A stretch of 64,000 bases of DNA, from the NCBI GenBank assembly GCA_905221605.1, contig CAJNDS010000015.1:124001-188000 (forward strand). Reading direction: 5' to 3'. The notes beneath the pieces were generated by a model. It searched no databases. It saw nothing but the letters and a program-made list of their open reading frames with translations, and was not told where the DNA came from. This DNA comes from Symbiodinium natans. Its lineage: Eukaryota > Sar > Dinophyceae > Suessiales > Symbiodiniaceae. The position numbers and the translations under genes are program-made. Below are positions 1 to 7,884 of the stretch, piece after piece (within the stretch, counting starts at the first letter, position 1; every line of letters begins with the position of its first letter).

Positions 1-1
1 A

Positions 2-280
2 TATATTAAGCCTAAAACATATCATTTCATTGATGACAGACTACAGGGTAAATCGTGTGTAGGATTTATTGCTAACGATTTCATGGAAACGAAGAAGATG
101 CCAGATGAATGGCAGAATGTAGTCAAAGAGGGAACGGATGGATATTTAAAATTCGATTATACAACAACTACACCAATTTTATGGAGTGCCTTACAAGCAA
201 CAATAAATGAAGTGGAAAAGTTGAAGAAGGAAATAAATAAATTGAAAGGTAAAGGCAAGGGAAAAAGCGAGAGCGATTAA
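2..280 (+). CDS. C-terminal part of a virus-like protein ending in an S74-type intramolecular chaperone domain (5' end outside window)
   Basis: The reading frame is open from base 2 to the TAA at 278-280, so the 5' part of the gene lies outside the window. A Met at base 83 would give only 65 aa, but coding-like sequence continues upstream of it (residues such as FIDDRLQGKSCVGFIANDF), so 83 is probably not the start. The pattern VGFIA...PDEWQNVV...FDYTTTTPILWSALQ followed by a Lys/Glu-rich coiled coil matches the end of peptidase S74 / endosialidase-type chaperone domains. These sit at the C-terminus of viral fibre or spike proteins, trimerise through the coiled coil and are often auto-cleaved. 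The domain call is from memory of the family pattern. The gene converges on the packaging ATPase gene, and its stop codon lies inside a shared hairpin. Confidence 0.7.
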   Translation, partial: YIKPKTYHFIDDRLQGKSCVGFIANDFMETKKMPDEWQNVVKEGTDGYLKFDYTTTTPILWSALQATINEVEKLKKEINKLKGKGKGKSESD

Positions 281-310
281 TAATATTAAAATATCAGAAT
301 ATTATTAATC
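275..310. terminator. Bidirectional hairpin between convergent viral genes
   Basis: Perfect 13-bp inverted repeat: GATTAATAATATT at 275-287 and its complement at 298-310, around a 10-base loop. The stop codon of the + strand gene (278-280) and the stop of the minus-strand ATPase gene (305-307) both lie in the stem. The placement fits a transcription termination or 3'-end processing signal serving both genes. Function is inferred from position and symmetry. Confidence 0.6.
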
Positions 311-1099
311 AATAATTAATTTAGCATCAAATCTTTTATAAAACATATCATTAACATCTGCTTTCATTAAGTTAATGAACAAAAAACTATATGGTTCTTC
401 TGTTGCTAAATTATACACTTCCAATAATAATCTCTTTGCTTCTGCAAGATTTTTAGTATCTGCTACAGAAGATTTTTTAATCAATACGGCGCTTAATTCC
501 TCAACCATTGTTTCTATTTCTTTGTAATTCCTTAATCTAAAGAAGAACAACTGACGACTATTGACACGAATGATTGGAGACAACGCGTTAAATTTTTGCG
601 TTGCTGTTATAATGCAAATCGCTTTATGTCTTCCTCTCACATATAATTGATTTAATAAAGGCGAATTTCTTGAAAATTCCTTCGAGTCGGCGAAGTCATC
701 CACAATTATTAATATTGAATGCAATTGCTTGCGTCCGTTCTTCTTTTGATACTCAGTTATTTTATGTTGTCTGTTTATAACTTCTTCTAATTCAGAGGGG
801 TTATATTCATCGAAGAATACTTTTTCTTTTTCTGTATCCACCTTCAATTCGTTTTGTATATACCTTTTAACAGGAGTCCAGTTAGGGTCAATTGAAACAG
901 AGGGCGACCATACGTATATTCTCGCGAAGACGTCCTTATAAATGTCTAATATCATTGACTGTAATAAAATACCTTTTCCACTTCCAGAAGGCCCAGTTAT
1001 TATCTGACTAAAAGGTAATCTTGGAGCTACTTCATACTTGGACTGTTTGAACTCGTATTCTTTGACATCGACAGGTTTAACTATTGGAATGCTTGACAT
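305..1099 (-). CDS. A32-like DNA-packaging ATPase (FtsK-HerA superfamily), virophage/polinton-like type
   Basis: 264-aa intact protein. Walker A is ITGPSGSGKG near residues 35-44, followed by LLQSMILDIY and ARIYVWSPS. Walker B is ILIIVDDFAD near residues 130-140. A sensor-type TATQKFNALSP segment follows, then an Arg-containing RVNSRQLFFFRLRNY segment. This order and size match the genome-packaging ATPases of virophages, polinton-like viruses and other eukaryotic DNA viruses, which drive DNA into the capsid. The start ATG is preceded by an AT-rich spacer. The gene converges with the S74-domain gene and diverges from the small gene at 1139. The sequence is AT-rich and free of frameshifts or introns, unlike the host genes to the right. 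The exact viral lineage cannot be fixed without a phylogeny. Confidence 0.88.
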   Translation of the reverse strand: MSSIPIVKPVDVKEYEFKQSKYEVAPRLPFSQIITGPSGSGKGILLQSMILDIYKDVFARIYVWSPSVSIDPNWTPVKRYIQNELKVDTEKEKVFFDEYNPSELEEVINRQHKITEYQKKNGRKQLHSILIIVDDFADSKEFSRNSPLLNQLYVRGRHKAICIITATQKFNALSPIIRVNSRQLFFFRLRNYKEIETMVEELSAVLIKKSSVADTKNLAEAKRLLLEVYNLATEEPYSFLFINLMKADVNDMFYKRFDAKLIID

Positions 1100-1138
1100 T
1101 ATTATTAATACATAGAAAATTATATCGTTATTTAATAT

Positions 1139-1294
1139 ATGTATAACTACAAAAACTATATAGATGTAATAGATGAGATAGAGAAATTAGACGAAGTAAT
1201 AAAAACACCAAGATACAGAATGTGTTGTCGTAGTTTGTTAGAGTTCTTGAAAGCCGTTTGTTATTATCTTAAAAATATGAAAAAATCTAAATAA
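1139..1294 (+). CDS. Small viral hypothetical protein, 51 aa
   Basis: ATG at 1139, TAA at 1292-1294. The protein starts MYNYKNYIDVIDEIEKLDEV and ends in a Lys-rich tail, with a Cys-Cys pair in the middle. It lies between the divergent ATPase gene and the gene at 1300, only 5 bases upstream of the latter, which fits the compact layout of the block. No family recognised. It is short, so it could be chance, but base composition and spacing agree with its neighbours. Confidence 0.5.
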   Translation: MYNYKNYIDVIDEIEKLDEVIKTPRYRMCCRSLLEFLKAVCYYLKNMKKSK

Positions 1295-1299
1295 TATTA

Positions 1300-1644
1300 A
1301 TGGAAGAGAACAGCGGAGGGTTTCACATTGATAAAAGTAGTGTTGATTGTAACTTTTGTAGATGTGGTAAAAAGGCATTGTATAAACAAACTAAAACAAC
1401 AACAGATAAACAGGGTAACGTCGTAGTTAATCAGGTAGAGAATAGGAGTAGTTGGAAAATGGGCAGAGGAACGACACCCGACGGAAACGCTATTTTTAAA
1501 ACTAATATGAAAGATAATGAAGATGTTGATACTGTAGATACAGGGTTCGGTTCGCGAAAACCAACGCCCGAAGAAAGAATACAAGTGTTAGAAAAAGAAG
1601 TAGAGGAGCTAAAGAAGAACTTGAAATTAAATAGTATGGATTAA
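1300..1644 (+). CDS. Viral hypothetical protein with Cys-rich N-terminus and C-terminal coiled coil
   Basis: 114 aa. A short Cys cluster (CNFCRCGKKALY, residues 17-28) could bind metal. The centre is hydrophilic, and the C-terminus (EERIQVLEKEVEELKKNLKL) has heptad spacing typical of a coiled coil. The stop is followed directly by a TAATATTA motif. An antisense ORF over the same bases is a shadow: the + frame has the viral codon bias and a clean intergenic start. Function unknown. Confidence 0.72.
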   Translation: MEENSGGFHIDKSSVDCNFCRCGKKALYKQTKTTTDKQGNVVVNQVENRSSWKMGRGTTPDGNAIFKTNMKDNEDVDTVDTGFGSRKPTPEERIQVLEKEVEELKKNLKLNSMD

Positions 1645-1831
1645 TATTAAAGACATATTTATATTAGATTATGACAGTTGCCCCCAAACAGTGACCCCTT
1701 TGTTTCACATTGAACGGACACACGAAAGGGAAGTAGTGCGACACGTTCAATAGCATCTCATAAGCAGTTGCTTAATTAGTTTTTCTTCTCCCCTATACAT
1801 ATAATAATAATAAATTGTTATTATTATTAAT
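1645..1831 (+). ncRNA. Viral intergenic region with a possible structured RNA or regulatory element
   Basis: 187 bases without an ORF in an otherwise tightly packed block. CCCTTT (1696-1701) can pair with AAAGGG (1725-1730), and ATTGAACG (1709-1716) with CGTTCAAT (1744-1751). The two pairings interleave, which is the topology of a pseudoknot. The last 30 bases are an AT repeat leading into the next gene's ATG and probably hold its promoter. No RNA family is recognised, and the pairings are short enough to be chance. Confidence 0.25.
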
Positions 1832-2065
1832 ATGGCTAATATAGTAGAATTTAAATTAACAAATGAACCAAACGAAGGTTATAATCAAGACATCGGATTT
1901 TGTAAATATTGTCGTTGTTATGTTCCTAAATCGTATTTTATTGGTTGTTACGGCAAAATGTGTAAAACGTGCGTTAAATGTCGGGAAAAACATTTAACAT
2001 ATATTTTATATGGGAAAACTTCTAAGCATTTACCAGAACAAAATGAGTATTCAAAAAGTAGCTGA
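1832..2065 (+). CDS. Viral small zinc-ribbon-like protein
   Basis: 77 aa. Four CxxC pairs or near pairs (CKYC, then RCYV..., GCYGKMC, CKTCVKC) are arranged as in zinc ribbons or treble-clef fingers, which suggests a metal-binding nucleic-acid or adaptor protein. The ATG at 1832 follows an AT-rich spacer. The 3' end overlaps the next gene by 23 bases in another frame. No closer family assignment. Confidence 0.72.
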   Translation: MANIVEFKLTNEPNEGYNQDIGFCKYCRCYVPKSYFIGCYGKMCKTCVKCREKHLTYILYGKTSKHLPEQNEYSKSS

Positions 2066-2312
2066 AAAATGTGATTATTATGTTACGGGTATTGATTTAG
2101 ATTGTTGGACGAGTTTAGGATGGGAACAAAGATTATTAAAATATGAACCCGAAACATTTAAATTTATTTGGGCACAGGTTGATTTAAGAAAACCAGAGAA
2201 TGAAACGCAGATTAAGAAAATAATTGAACACTTGAAACCGAAGGGGTGGTGTATTCAACATGTAAAAGAACCTTTGAGCGATGCCGATATTGAGGAAATT
2301 ATCAGGATTTAA
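2043..2312 (+). CDS. Viral hypothetical protein, about 89 aa
   Basis: The frame is open from an ATG at 2010, but the first 11 codons lie over the end of the preceding gene. The internal ATG at 2043 (MSIQKVAEKCDYYVTG) is the more natural start and gives a 23-base overlap with the upstream gene. Aromatic-rich middle (CWTSLGWEQRLLKYEPETFK) and an acidic helical C-terminus. No domain recognised. Confidence 0.68.
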   Translation: MSIQKVAEKCDYYVTGIDLDCWTSLGWEQRLLKYEPETFKFIWAQVDLRKPENETQIKKIIEHLKPKGWCIQHVKEPLSDADIEEIIRI

Positions 2313-2336
2313 AGGGTAGAACACGTAATAACGTAT

Positions 2337-2675
2337 ATGACCGAGGGTAAGGTGAGCACGGATGAGATTTATAACACTATTGTAGAAAATCACAATATGA
2401 CTCAATTGAAGATTAACGAGATTTTAGGACTTGTTAAACAGTTGGTTAAGGATAAGGATAAGAAACCAATCACTTATGAAAAGAGCACGTCATCAACACC
2501 AGTTGATAAAGGCGATAAAAGCGATTGGAGTAAGAAAAGGAAAACTTACATGGAAAGACTGAATAAGGGCGAAATCAAAGTCCCAAAACCAGAAACGTTA
2601 ACATATTATGATATTGAATTTAACAAGGAAGAAGAAAAGTATCATTTTAAAGCACCCGCTAAAAGCGAGGAATGA
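2337..2675 (+). CDS. Viral hypothetical protein, 112 aa, lysine-rich
   Basis: ATG at 2337, 24 bases after the preceding stop. Predicted helical N-terminus (ENHNMTQLKINEILGLVKQL), then a charged Lys/Ser/Asp-rich stretch and a C-terminal LTYYDIEFNKEEEKYHF segment. Composition suggests a soluble structural or nucleic-acid-associated protein, but no family is recognised. It converges with the minus-strand gene at 2712 across a hairpin. Confidence 0.7.
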   Translation: MTEGKVSTDEIYNTIVENHNMTQLKINEILGLVKQLVKDKDKKPITYEKSTSSTPVDKGDKSDWSKKRKTYMERLNKGEIKVPKPETLTYYDIEFNKEEEKYHFKAPAKSEE

Positions 2676-2682
2676 GATGCGA

Positions 2683-2706
2683 TTTAATATTATTTGTAAT
2701 ATTAAA
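2683..2706. terminator. TTTAATATTA hairpin between convergent viral genes
   Basis: Perfect 10-bp stem: TTTAATATTA at 2683-2692 and TAATATTAAA at 2697-2706, 4-base loop. It lies 8 bases after the stop of the + gene and 6 bases from the stop of the minus gene. Same motif as the hairpin at 3524-3551, so a shared terminator signal is likely. Confidence 0.6.
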
Positions 2707-2711
2707 ACTCA

Positions 2712-3110
2712 TCAGGGATAAATATGATATGAAAAATTATTTAATTTGTAAATGGCTATTGTTTCTTCAAGATTGTCAAGTGCGGTTTTGAATACAAACC
2801 AATTATTTTTATCTTCGTTTTCGATAGGTATGTATGTCCTTAAATACCATTCGGTATAATGCGAAACTCCATTCAATATATCTTTTATTACCTTACCCCG
2901 TATATCTTTACAAACTTCATCATTTACAACATATTTAAATATTACTTTACACGAGTGGTCTCTATACAGTTCAGGGTTATCAATTGTAAATATACATTCA
3001 CCTAATGAGAATTTAGGATGAACGTGTATAGGTTTAGGATTTTTTATTTTAGCAGAAGGAGTTATTAAAGGTTCTGTGTTTGTTTGGTGGGTTGATGTTG
3101 AACTTCCCAT
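2712..3110 (-). CDS. Viral hypothetical protein with an N-myristoylation-type start
   Basis: 132 aa. The protein starts MGSSTSTHQ; Gly2 with Ser at position 6 fits the eukaryotic N-myristoyltransferase consensus, so it could be lipid-anchored to membranes of the host or an internal virion membrane. A proline-rich linker (IKNPKPIHVHPKF) is followed by a globular part rich in aromatic and acidic residues. No domain recognised. Intact and intron-free like its neighbours. Confidence 0.68.
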   Translation of the reverse strand: MGSSTSTHQTNTEPLITPSAKIKNPKPIHVHPKFSLGECIFTIDNPELYRDHSCKVIFKYVVNDEVCKDIRGKVIKDILNGVSHYTEWYLRTYIPIENEDKNNWFVFKTALDNLEETIAIYKLNNFSYHIYP

Positions 3111-3198
3111 GATTAACGGTTTAATATAACATACCTTTAAACGTGTATTTATCTACACCCAAAACGGCTTAAAGAGATAGGGGCATTAGTATGTAGAG

Positions 3199-3516
3199 AT
3201 GAATACGGAGAAAATTGAAAAACGAAAGTGTTCAAGGTGTAACAAGAACAAAGAACTTACAGAATTTGATGAAGGTAGGGCTGTTTGTAAAGTGTGTATT
3301 TTAGACAAAAGAGCATACAGACAAATCAAAATACATTGTCCCATATGCGATTGTGAAATAACACGACACGGGTTAAACATACACCTTCGAACGCAAAAAC
3401 ACATTAAAAATCAAAAAGATATGCCGTTATGGAATATAAACGATTTGAAAACAACACAAACACAAACCAATTCGGAAGCTGGATATGCTAAACTTTATGC
3501 TATCATGCATTCGTAA
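3199..3516 (+). CDS. Viral zinc-finger protein, 105 aa
   Basis: Two metal-binding clusters are visible: CSRCNKNK...CKVC near residues 11-33, and CPICDCEITRHGLNIHLRTQ near residues 48-67, which resembles a C2H2 finger. This tandem of a CxxC knuckle and a C2H2 unit fits a small DNA- or RNA-binding protein of the kind common in large eukaryotic DNA viruses and their satellites. It is the last viral gene before the switch to host-like repeats. Its stop is followed by a strong hairpin. Confidence 0.75.
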   Translation: MNTEKIEKRKCSRCNKNKELTEFDEGRAVCKVCILDKRAYRQIKIHCPICDCEITRHGLNIHLRTQKHIKNQKDMPLWNINDLKTTQTQTNSEAGYAKLYAIMHS

Positions 3517-3523
3517 AATGTAG

Positions 3524-3551
3524 TTTAATATTATTATAACATAATATTAAA
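3524..3551. terminator. TTTAATATTAT hairpin after the last viral gene
   Basis: Perfect 11-bp stem: TTTAATATTAT at 3524-3534 and its complement at 3541-3551, loop of 6 bases, starting 8 bases after the stop of the zinc-finger gene. Confidence 0.6.
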
Positions 3552-3594
3552 TTTCATTAAAGACACCTTGCCCCAGTATAAGGCATATTGTTAT

Positions 3595-3985
3595 TCTTGG
3601 GTTTTGGGCTTGGGTTTACGGGTTGAGGAATAACGGGGATTTATGGGGGAAGGTGTTTTTTCTTGGGTTTAGGCTTGAGATTTTGGGGATATGGTTTTAC
3701 GGGGATTTGGGTTTGGGATTTTGGGCTAAGGAATAACGGGGATTTGGGAATATGGTTTCGGGATTTTTTGGCTTGGGATTTTGGGCTAAGGATTTCGGGA
3801 ATATGGTTTCGGGATTTTTTGGCTTGGGATTTTGGGCTTGGGGTTTTGGGATTTTTTGGCTTGATATTTGGGCTTGGGATTTACGGGTTGAGATTTGGCA
3901 TATGGGTATAACGGGGTTTTGGGAATATGGTTTTCGGGAATTCTGGGTTGAGATTTGGGCGCCGAGTTGGCGGAATGGTTCCATA
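3595..3985. repeat. G/T-rich satellite of GGGATTTTGGGCTTGG-like units
   Basis: Degenerate repeats of TTGGG/TTTGGG words. A unit of about 52 bases containing GGTTTCGGGATTTTTTGGC occurs twice in a row (about 3746 and 3798). It starts about 45 bases after the last viral hairpin and marks the switch from AT-rich viral to GC-richer host-type sequence. ORFs here have repeat-driven protein sequences and are not genes. Confidence 0.8.
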
Positions 3986-5090
3986 GAGGACTGGGGCGAG
4001 GTGTCTTGTAAGTGAGGGGGGGGGCCAGAGACAGGAGAGGGGAGGGTGGGGGGGGGGATGTCTGCGACTGTTGCTGAACTTTCTCCAGTCCGTGCAGCCT
4101 TCTGCTGTAAGACGATGAAAGCTTGCAACAGCCATGCACTGGCTCCTGTGACCCTGCAAGCTGTGAGGCTTTGCAATGGCGTGCGGAATACCCGACGGCG
4201 CCTGCAACCCTTCGCATTCGAAGCCTGGCTGCCGCAGCATGTGCAGCCGTGATGTGTGATGTTTGCTTTCTACTACAGAAGTATGGTTTGCTGTGCCATT
4301 CCCATTCCCGAGCCTCCCGAGGCTTTGACACAGGGGCCGATTGGTCTTGTGTTGCAGTGGTTGTAGCAAAAGAGTCCCCTGTACTGATCTGTACTGCACC
4401 AGTCAGCGTGTTCAACAAGCAGCCCCACTCCCCCCCCCCACCCTCAAACCCCGAAAACCCCCAACACCCCAAAAACCCCAAACCTCCGACTCGTCCAAGG
4501 GCTCTTCACGGCCCTCTGGGCAGTCCTTGCCGCAGCACCTTTTGCATACTTCATCGGAGGCCTTGGTGGGTTCAAGATGCTGCAAGTCTCAAAATCCGAC
4601 TCCCAAAACACAAGGACCCAAACGAAGCTTCCGGCCTTTTGCCAGGTTGGTCGCTTATCGATCCGTACCACGTCCAGGGCATGTTGCAGGCCCGTAACAG
4701 ATCGCATTGAATCGGGGGTTTCATGTGTTTTTCTTTGTTCTTCTTTTTGGTTGGGGTGGGGTGGATCCTTACAAGGGGTTTCATACTCTTTGGGGTATAT
4801 ATAAGGGGTGCCCGTGTTTGAGGAGCTACCCGTAGGGGGGGGCTTTTGCATGCTCTCAGTTGGCACTTCCGTGCTCTGGCCTTTTTCCTTCTTCCCAACA
4901 GCGCGTCTGTGCCTTCCTGCTTATTACCTTTGGATGTTCCCCCTTGTGCTACCAGTCCTTAATAGGGATTATAGTAGGGGGTGCTGTAGTCCCTTTTTTA
5001 AGGACTGTTAGCAATTCCTACCCTTTCCAAGCTCACGCCTGGGCAGAATGCGAAGCACTCCGGCTTGGAGAGCATCTTCTACCAGGCCAG
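3986..5090. other. Unassigned sequence with poly-G/poly-C runs and mobile palindromes
   Basis: No coding sequence is convincing here: several overlapping frames are open but none looks like a protein. The stretch holds runs of G and C (4014-4053, 4430-4480), a degenerate relative of palindrome family B at about 4745-4845 and a family A palindrome at 4932-5013. Confidence 0.5.
4932..5013. mobile_element. Family A palindromic element (MITE-like), copy 1
   Basis: Left arm GGATGTTCCCCCTTGTGCTA followed by the AGTCC and AATAGGGATTATAG modules; the right arm AAGGACTGTTAGCA is degraded. The consensus built from all copies starts GGGATGTTCCCCCTTATACT and ends with its reverse complement. Confidence 0.6.
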
Positions 5091-5196
5091 GATTTAGGGT
5101 TTAGGGTTTAGGGTTCAGGGTTTAGGATTTCGGGTTGAGGGTTTAGGGTTTCGGGTTAAGGATTTAGGGTTTCGGGTTTAGTGTTTACGGTTTAGG
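5091..5196 (+). repeat. Degenerate telomere-like TTTAGGG array
   Basis: Repeats of TTTAGGG with variants TTCAGGG, TTTCGGG and TTGAGGG directly upstream of a candidate exon. Confidence 0.85.
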
Positions 5197-5202
5197 GGCC
5201 AG

Positions 5203-5304
5203 GGCTGGCCATGGTTGACTTCTTCACGAGACTGGAGTTCGGCGAGTTCGAAGATTCAGTCCGTCGTTTCAATGAGTGCATGCCTGTGCTTGGGAGCTTG
5301 GAGA
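5203..5304 (+). CDS. Candidate exon of an unidentified host gene
   Basis: After an AG|G acceptor (5201-5203) one frame reads LAMVDFFTRLEFGEFEDSVR and then RFNECMPVLGSL. The composition is that of a normal helical protein, in contrast to the surrounding repeats. Possible GA donor after the LGSL codons. No family recognised; the link to other exons is unknown. Confidence 0.4.
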
Positions 5305-5780
5305 CTCGTCCATAGCCTTGTGGATCACCCTAAAACCTCTCCCTCCCCGTCCTCAATCTCGATCCCCTGATGCTGAAGCATTGCCCCAGGCGCCGCTGTT
5401 TTTCTCCCGGCCGCCCAGCTGGTGTCAGCGGGTTGGGGCTGGCCTCCCTGCATTCGCGGGGGTTTCGCAAAAATGGGCGGCGCCTTTTGTGGAGGGAACC
5501 CCCATGGGTGTATCGTGTGAGGGTATGTAAGGGGTATCCCTAGCTTTAGGTCTCGAGTTGAGGGCCTCTTTTGGCCGTCTAGACGAGGGGCTCCTTTTTT
5601 CTTTCCCCTCTCAAATTCTTTTTTATAGTTGTCTTTGGAGCCTTATTGCTTTTTTTAAATGGGTGCTTTGGACTTGAGCTCTGAATCACAAGTGGTGTGT
5701 AAACAGCTGGACAAATCCCACACATCCCCAGCAACCCCTATCGAGCACCCCTGGCCTGAACCTGCAGAGTCCGAGATTTG

Positions 5781-5913
5781 GGAGGTTCCCCCTTCTACTA
5801 ACAGTCTTTAGTAGGGATGAGAATGGGGTACTATAATCCCTAGTTTAATAGGGATGATAATAGGGGGTACTATGATCCCTATTAAGGACTCTTAGAATAA
5901 GGGGGAACATCCC
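5781..5913. mobile_element. Family A palindromic element, copy 2 (with internal duplication)
   Basis: Starts GGAGGTTCCCCCTTCTACTA and ends AATAAGGGGGAACATCCC. The internal TTTAGTAGGGATGA and AATAGGGATGATAATAGGGG modules are repeated, as if one element had inserted into or duplicated within another. Confidence 0.75.
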
Positions 5914-6029
5914 GTTGTAATATCTTACAAAGAGGGGGCCACGCCCGAAGCCCGAGGAGCTTTGGCTTCATCTTCTTGGCTTGGCTGGCCACCTGTGCTG
6001 GCAAGACGGCTTGGGCACCTGGGCTGGGA

Positions 6030-6256
6030 TCCATGGGTAGGGTTTAGGGGTTTAGGGGTTTAGGGGTTTAGGGGTTTAGGGGTTTAGGGGTTTAGGGGTT
6101 TAGGGGTTTAGGGGTTTAGGGGTTTAGGGGTTTAGGGGTTTAGGGGTTTAGGGGTTTAGGGGTTTAGGGGTTTAGGGGGTTAGGGGGTTAGGGGGTTAGG
6201 GGGTTAGGGGGTTTAAGGGTTTAAGGGGGTTTAGGGGTTTAGGGTTTAGGGGTTTA
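6030..6256 (+). repeat. TTTAGGGG octamer array
   Basis: About 25 tandem units. Most are the 8-base TTTAGGGG instead of the 7-base TTTAGGG found elsewhere; a short sub-block is TTAGGGGG (6175-6210). Confidence 0.92.
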
Positions 6257-6368
6257 CCTATGGGGAAACGCCTCTCTTGCAGTGCTGCACCTTGTGCCCT
6301 GGCCTCTGAGACAACCGCAGCAATCAAAAGGGCCTTCTTCAAACAGCACTCTCAGACAAGCAACGCCC

Positions 6369-6510
6369 GAACCCCCCTTATACTAACTGTCCTTCATAAT
6401 TCGGGATTATAGTACCCCCCCCCCTATTATCATTCTTATTAAAGACTGTTAGTATAAGGGGGACATACCCCCTATTATCATCCCTATGAAAGACTGTTAG
6501 TATAAGGCGG
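6369..6510. mobile_element. Family A palindromic element, copy 3 (tandem pair sharing arms)
   Basis: CCCCCCTTATACTAACTGTCC, then the ATTATAGTACCCCC core, then AAAGACTGTTAGTATAAGGG occurring twice (about 6442 and 6483). It looks like one full palindrome plus an extra half. Confidence 0.75.
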
Positions 6511-6798
6511 ACAGCTGTGTGCTTGGCCTCCTGAGTTGCCTCCCTGTAGGCAGGCTGGATCCTGATGGTTGTCAGCTATAGTGCCCACATCTTCGTCCCG
6601 TTTAGCGGCTCGGACCTGAACGTGGTGGTGGGAACATCGTGTCCCTGTGAAGCTGCCGGTGGTGGGTCGAGTTCGAAGTGTGGCTGAGTTTCACAGCTGC
6701 TTCGAGCAAGTTCAAAAGCTCAGACAGACTGCGCCAGACTGGTCTAGGCACGCCCACGCTGCGCAGTTGGACAGTTGTTGTATCGCACCATGGCTGAG

Positions 6799-6912
6799 GC
6801 AAGGGGGGCCATCCCCTGAATTCGGACCTCTTCGTGTTAGGCATGCTGACCTACCAGTGGCCCGTGAAGTTCAAGTCAGAGCTGGACCGGCCCTCAGCGT
6901 TTGACAGCCAAA
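6799..6912 (+). CDS. Candidate exon of an unidentified host gene
   Basis: After the AG|G acceptor at 6797-6799 the frame reads HPLNSDLFVLGMLTYQWPVK then FKSELDRPSAFDS. Hydrophobic and aromatic residues suggest a membrane-associated or globular domain. Preceding sequence near 6560-6600 (VVSYSAHIFVPFSGSDL) may be another exon of the same gene. No family recognised. Confidence 0.45.
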
Positions 6913-7061
6913 GGTGGGGCTAGAAGCTGCTAGAAGCAGGCATGCAGATGATATTATGAAGCAGTCTGCTGCTGCGCAAGTGGCACCCTGTCCCCCTAAA
7001 GCCTTAGAATCCGCTCACCCCAACCAGGCCCCCCCCAAACCCTACACCTCGGGATGGCTCA

Positions 7062-7137
7062 ACAGCCCTGAATAGGGATTGCAAAAGGGGGTACGAGAAT
7101 CCCTATGAAGGACTGTTAGTATAAGGGGGAACATCCC
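7062..7137. mobile_element. Family A palindromic element, copy 4 (left arm truncated)
   Basis: Core AATAGGGATTGCAAAAGGGG with intact right arm TATGAAGGACTGTTAGTATA through GGGGGAACATCCC. Confidence 0.7.
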
Positions 7138-7199
7138 AACTTGCACCCACCAAGCCCTGAAACCATTGCCCCAAACCCTGAAAACCCCGGATTCCGATT

Positions 7200-7645
7200 C
7201 CCCTAAACCCTAAACCCTAAACCCTAGATCCTAAATCCTAAACCCTAAACCCTAAACCCTAAACCCTAAACCCCAATTCCTAAACCCTAAACCCTGAACC
7301 CCAAACCCTAAAACCTAAACCCTAAACCCTGCACCCTAAACCCTAAACCCTAAACCCTAAACCCTAAACCCCAAACCCCAATTCCTAAACCCTAAGCCCT
7401 AAACCCCAAACCCTAAACCCTGAAAGCTCGACTGAGGCCTGGCTCATGCGCCAGTATTGGCCGCTGGTGTTCGGGGCCGCAAGCTGAGATGCTGGGGGGG
7501 GGGGATGCGGTGCCCTGAACCCCAAAAACGCCCAAACCCCAAGCCCTACGCCCTAAACCCTAAACCCTAAACCCTAAACCCTAAACCCTAAACCCTAAAC
7601 CCTAAACCCTAAACCCTAAACCCTAAACCCTAAACCCTAAACCCC
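7200..7645 (-). repeat. CCCTAAA arrays (two blocks)
   Basis: Block 1, 7200-7430, is degenerate (CCCCAAA, CCTAATT variants). Block 2, 7545-7645, is nearly perfect CCCTAAA. A G-run and unique sequence separate them. Confidence 0.9.
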
Positions 7646-7794
7646 CTCAGCTCTTCTTTCGAGACCGGTCAACTCAGGTCCTTCTGATCCTCAGCACTCC
7701 GGAGGTGACGGGGCGATGCCGCACGGCTGCCCTGTTTTTTTTTTTTTGGGGGGGGGGTGCTTCAGAGTCAGGGCATCTTGAAGCCATAAGCCTT

Positions 7795-7884
7795 GGGATG
7801 TTCTTAATGGGGATTATAGTACCCCCCCCCCCCCCCCGCATGAAAGTGCTTATTAGGGACTGTTCGCAGAAGGGGGAACATCCC
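7795..7884. mobile_element. Family A palindromic element, copy 5
   Basis: GGGATGTTCTTAATGGGGATT at the left, C-homopolymer expansion of the ATTATAGTACCCCC core, right end AGAAGGGGGAACATCCC. Confidence 0.7.

Noticed and set aside
1297-1584. 95-aa minus-strand ORF in the viral block
   Set aside because: Antisense to the better supported + strand gene at 1300-1644; no domain.
1681-1752. tRNA gene in the viral intergenic gap
   Set aside because: No cloverleaf, no GTTC-type T-loop with matching acceptor stem could be drawn.
3697-4481. Minus-strand ORFs of 159-231 aa over the G-rich satellite
   Set aside because: Sequence is low-complexity PKPKNPE-type repeat from the satellite; frames are open only because the repeat lacks stops.
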